Shown here: positions 25,052-25,639 of the stretch, one piece after another
Layout of the letters: each line of letters opens with the position of its first letter
How positions within the stretch are numbered: position 1 is the first letter of the stretch
Source: Actinomycetes bacterium
Lineage (GTDB): Bacteria > Actinomycetota > Coriobacteriia > Coriobacteriales > Eggerthellaceae
Reading direction: 5' to 3'
DNA: 25,639 nucleotides
Assembly (NCBI GenBank): GCA_023460315.1
Contig: JAEWQO010000119.1
Location: forward strand, 1-25,639
Translations under genes and position numbers: made by a program
Notes under the pieces: model-generated
Seen by the model: the letters and a program-made list of their open reading frames with translations, nothing else
The model's database searches: none
Told to the model about the DNA's origin: nothing

Positions 25052-25639
25052 TTATTCAAATACTATCAGTTCACATAATTTTGTAAACTGTTCGAAATAT
25101 TTCTTACCCATTTTATCATTTCCTGTAATTGAACACATTTTAATTACATTATATAATCCTGCTCTCCCACCTTGTTCCATCATAAAATCTTTAATTTTGC
25201 AAGCCCAATCAGGATTGTCCCATAAAATAGCGGTAGGAATATGATGGTACTCACAATTTCCAAATCCCCAGATATATGGATAATGATTCTCTTTTAAACA
25301 CTCAAATAAAATATCCAGCCTTCCTGTCTCTTTTAGTTCATATGAAATCAATAGTTCCCACAATGCTTTAGAAGAATAATCTGCGCTTATTTTACCTATA
25401 TAATAATTCTTTATATTTTTCATACTTAATGATTGACTAACTTCATCTATCGAACATGTAACTTCTTCTATTTTTTCAGAATAAGAAGTCTCACCATCAT
25501 TTATTGAATATTCTGTTTTTACCGAGCTAATTAATCCGAAAGCTACCGAACTTGCCTGTCCATGAATTGACGAGTATAATGACCATAAAACTATAGAAAG
25601 AAAGCATTCCCTTAATGACAGCTGTGCTACCAACACAGT
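25052..25639 (-). CDS. Unrecognised protein, 5' end cut by the window edge
   Basis: The frame is open from the right edge to the stop at 25052, at least 194 residues. A GTG at 25636 exists but has no visible RBS, so the true start is probably outside the window. I do not recognise the family. The visible part has a hydrophobic opening (CFLSIVLWSLYSSIHGQASSVAFGLI), an acidic middle, and a helix-rich C-terminus with WGFGNCEYHHIPTAI and GRAGLYNVIKMCSIT, perhaps alpha-helical repeats. There is no catalytic motif. Confidence 0.6.
   Translation of the reverse strand, partial: TVLVAQLSLRECFLSIVLWSLYSSIHGQASSVAFGLISSVKTEYSINDGETSYSEKIEEVTCSIDEVSQSLSMKNIKNYYIGKISADYSSKALWELLISYELKETGRLDILFECLKENHYPYIWGFGNCEYHHIPTAILWDNPDWACKIKDFMMEQGGRAGLYNVIKMCSITGNDKMGKKYFEQFTKLCELIVFE

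Noticed and set aside
1..25639. CRISPR arrays, tRNA or rRNA genes, replication origins
   Set aside because: No regularly spaced repeats, cloverleaf-like segments or rRNA-like blocks were seen on reading either strand; short degenerate cases could be missed without a dedicated search.

Overview
The window reads as an accessory defence island from a low-GC Gram-positive bacterium, most likely a clostridial (Lachnospiraceae-type) genome. Reasons: AT-rich sequence, strong AGGAGG-type ribosome binding sites, and IS256- and IS66-family elements of the kind common there. The taxonomic call is an inference from style, not from a marker gene. Nearly every intact gene is on the minus strand, so transcription runs from high to low coordinates.

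Region 1 (1-4050): a decayed IS256-family transposase is split by a complete 2788-bp IS66-family element. The IS66 element has matched ends and a perfect 8-bp target duplication. It carries orf1, tnpB, a small unassigned ORF and the DDE transposase tnpC.

Region 2 (4019-19291): the core of the window, a long minus-strand gene cluster that I interpret as a variant class 2 DISARM anti-phage system. In transcription order it holds: the C-terminal remnant of an AIPR-like gene; drmE; a broken NERD-nuclease/UvrD-helicase gene; drmA (SF2 helicase); drmB (DUF1998); a truncated EVE-like gene; a small DUF1413 protein; a Vsr endonuclease; a C5-cytosine methyltransferase (drmMII-like); a 695-residue protein with two GHKL ATPase modules; and an atypical receiver-domain protein. 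A hairpin terminator follows. No drmC (phospholipase D) gene is present. Many junctions overlap or are tightly spaced, with RBSs placed for coupling, so the cluster looks like one operon. Presumed division of labour: the methyltransferase marks self DNA, Vsr repairs T:G mismatches arising from 5-methylcytosine, DrmA/DrmB/DrmE restrict unmodified DNA, and the last two genes look like a phosphorelay or conformational sensor pair that is not part of canonical DISARM.

Region 3 (19292-20717): about 1.4 kb without an intact gene. It contains a second, more decayed IS256 transposase fragment (minus strand, about 20050-20290).

Region 4 (20718-25639): a second, looser set of defence-type genes: an HNH nuclease, a frameshifted second vsr, an AlbA/Schlafen-type ATP-binding protein with its own promoter and terminator candidates, an Mrr-like restriction endonuclease, a short C-terminal tail resembling RlmD/RumA rRNA methyltransferases with an internal 39-bp duplication, and an unrecognised gene cut by the window edge.

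The most notable items are the drmC-less DISARM locus fused in context to the dual-GHKL plus receiver module, and the several fossil genes inside the same operon.
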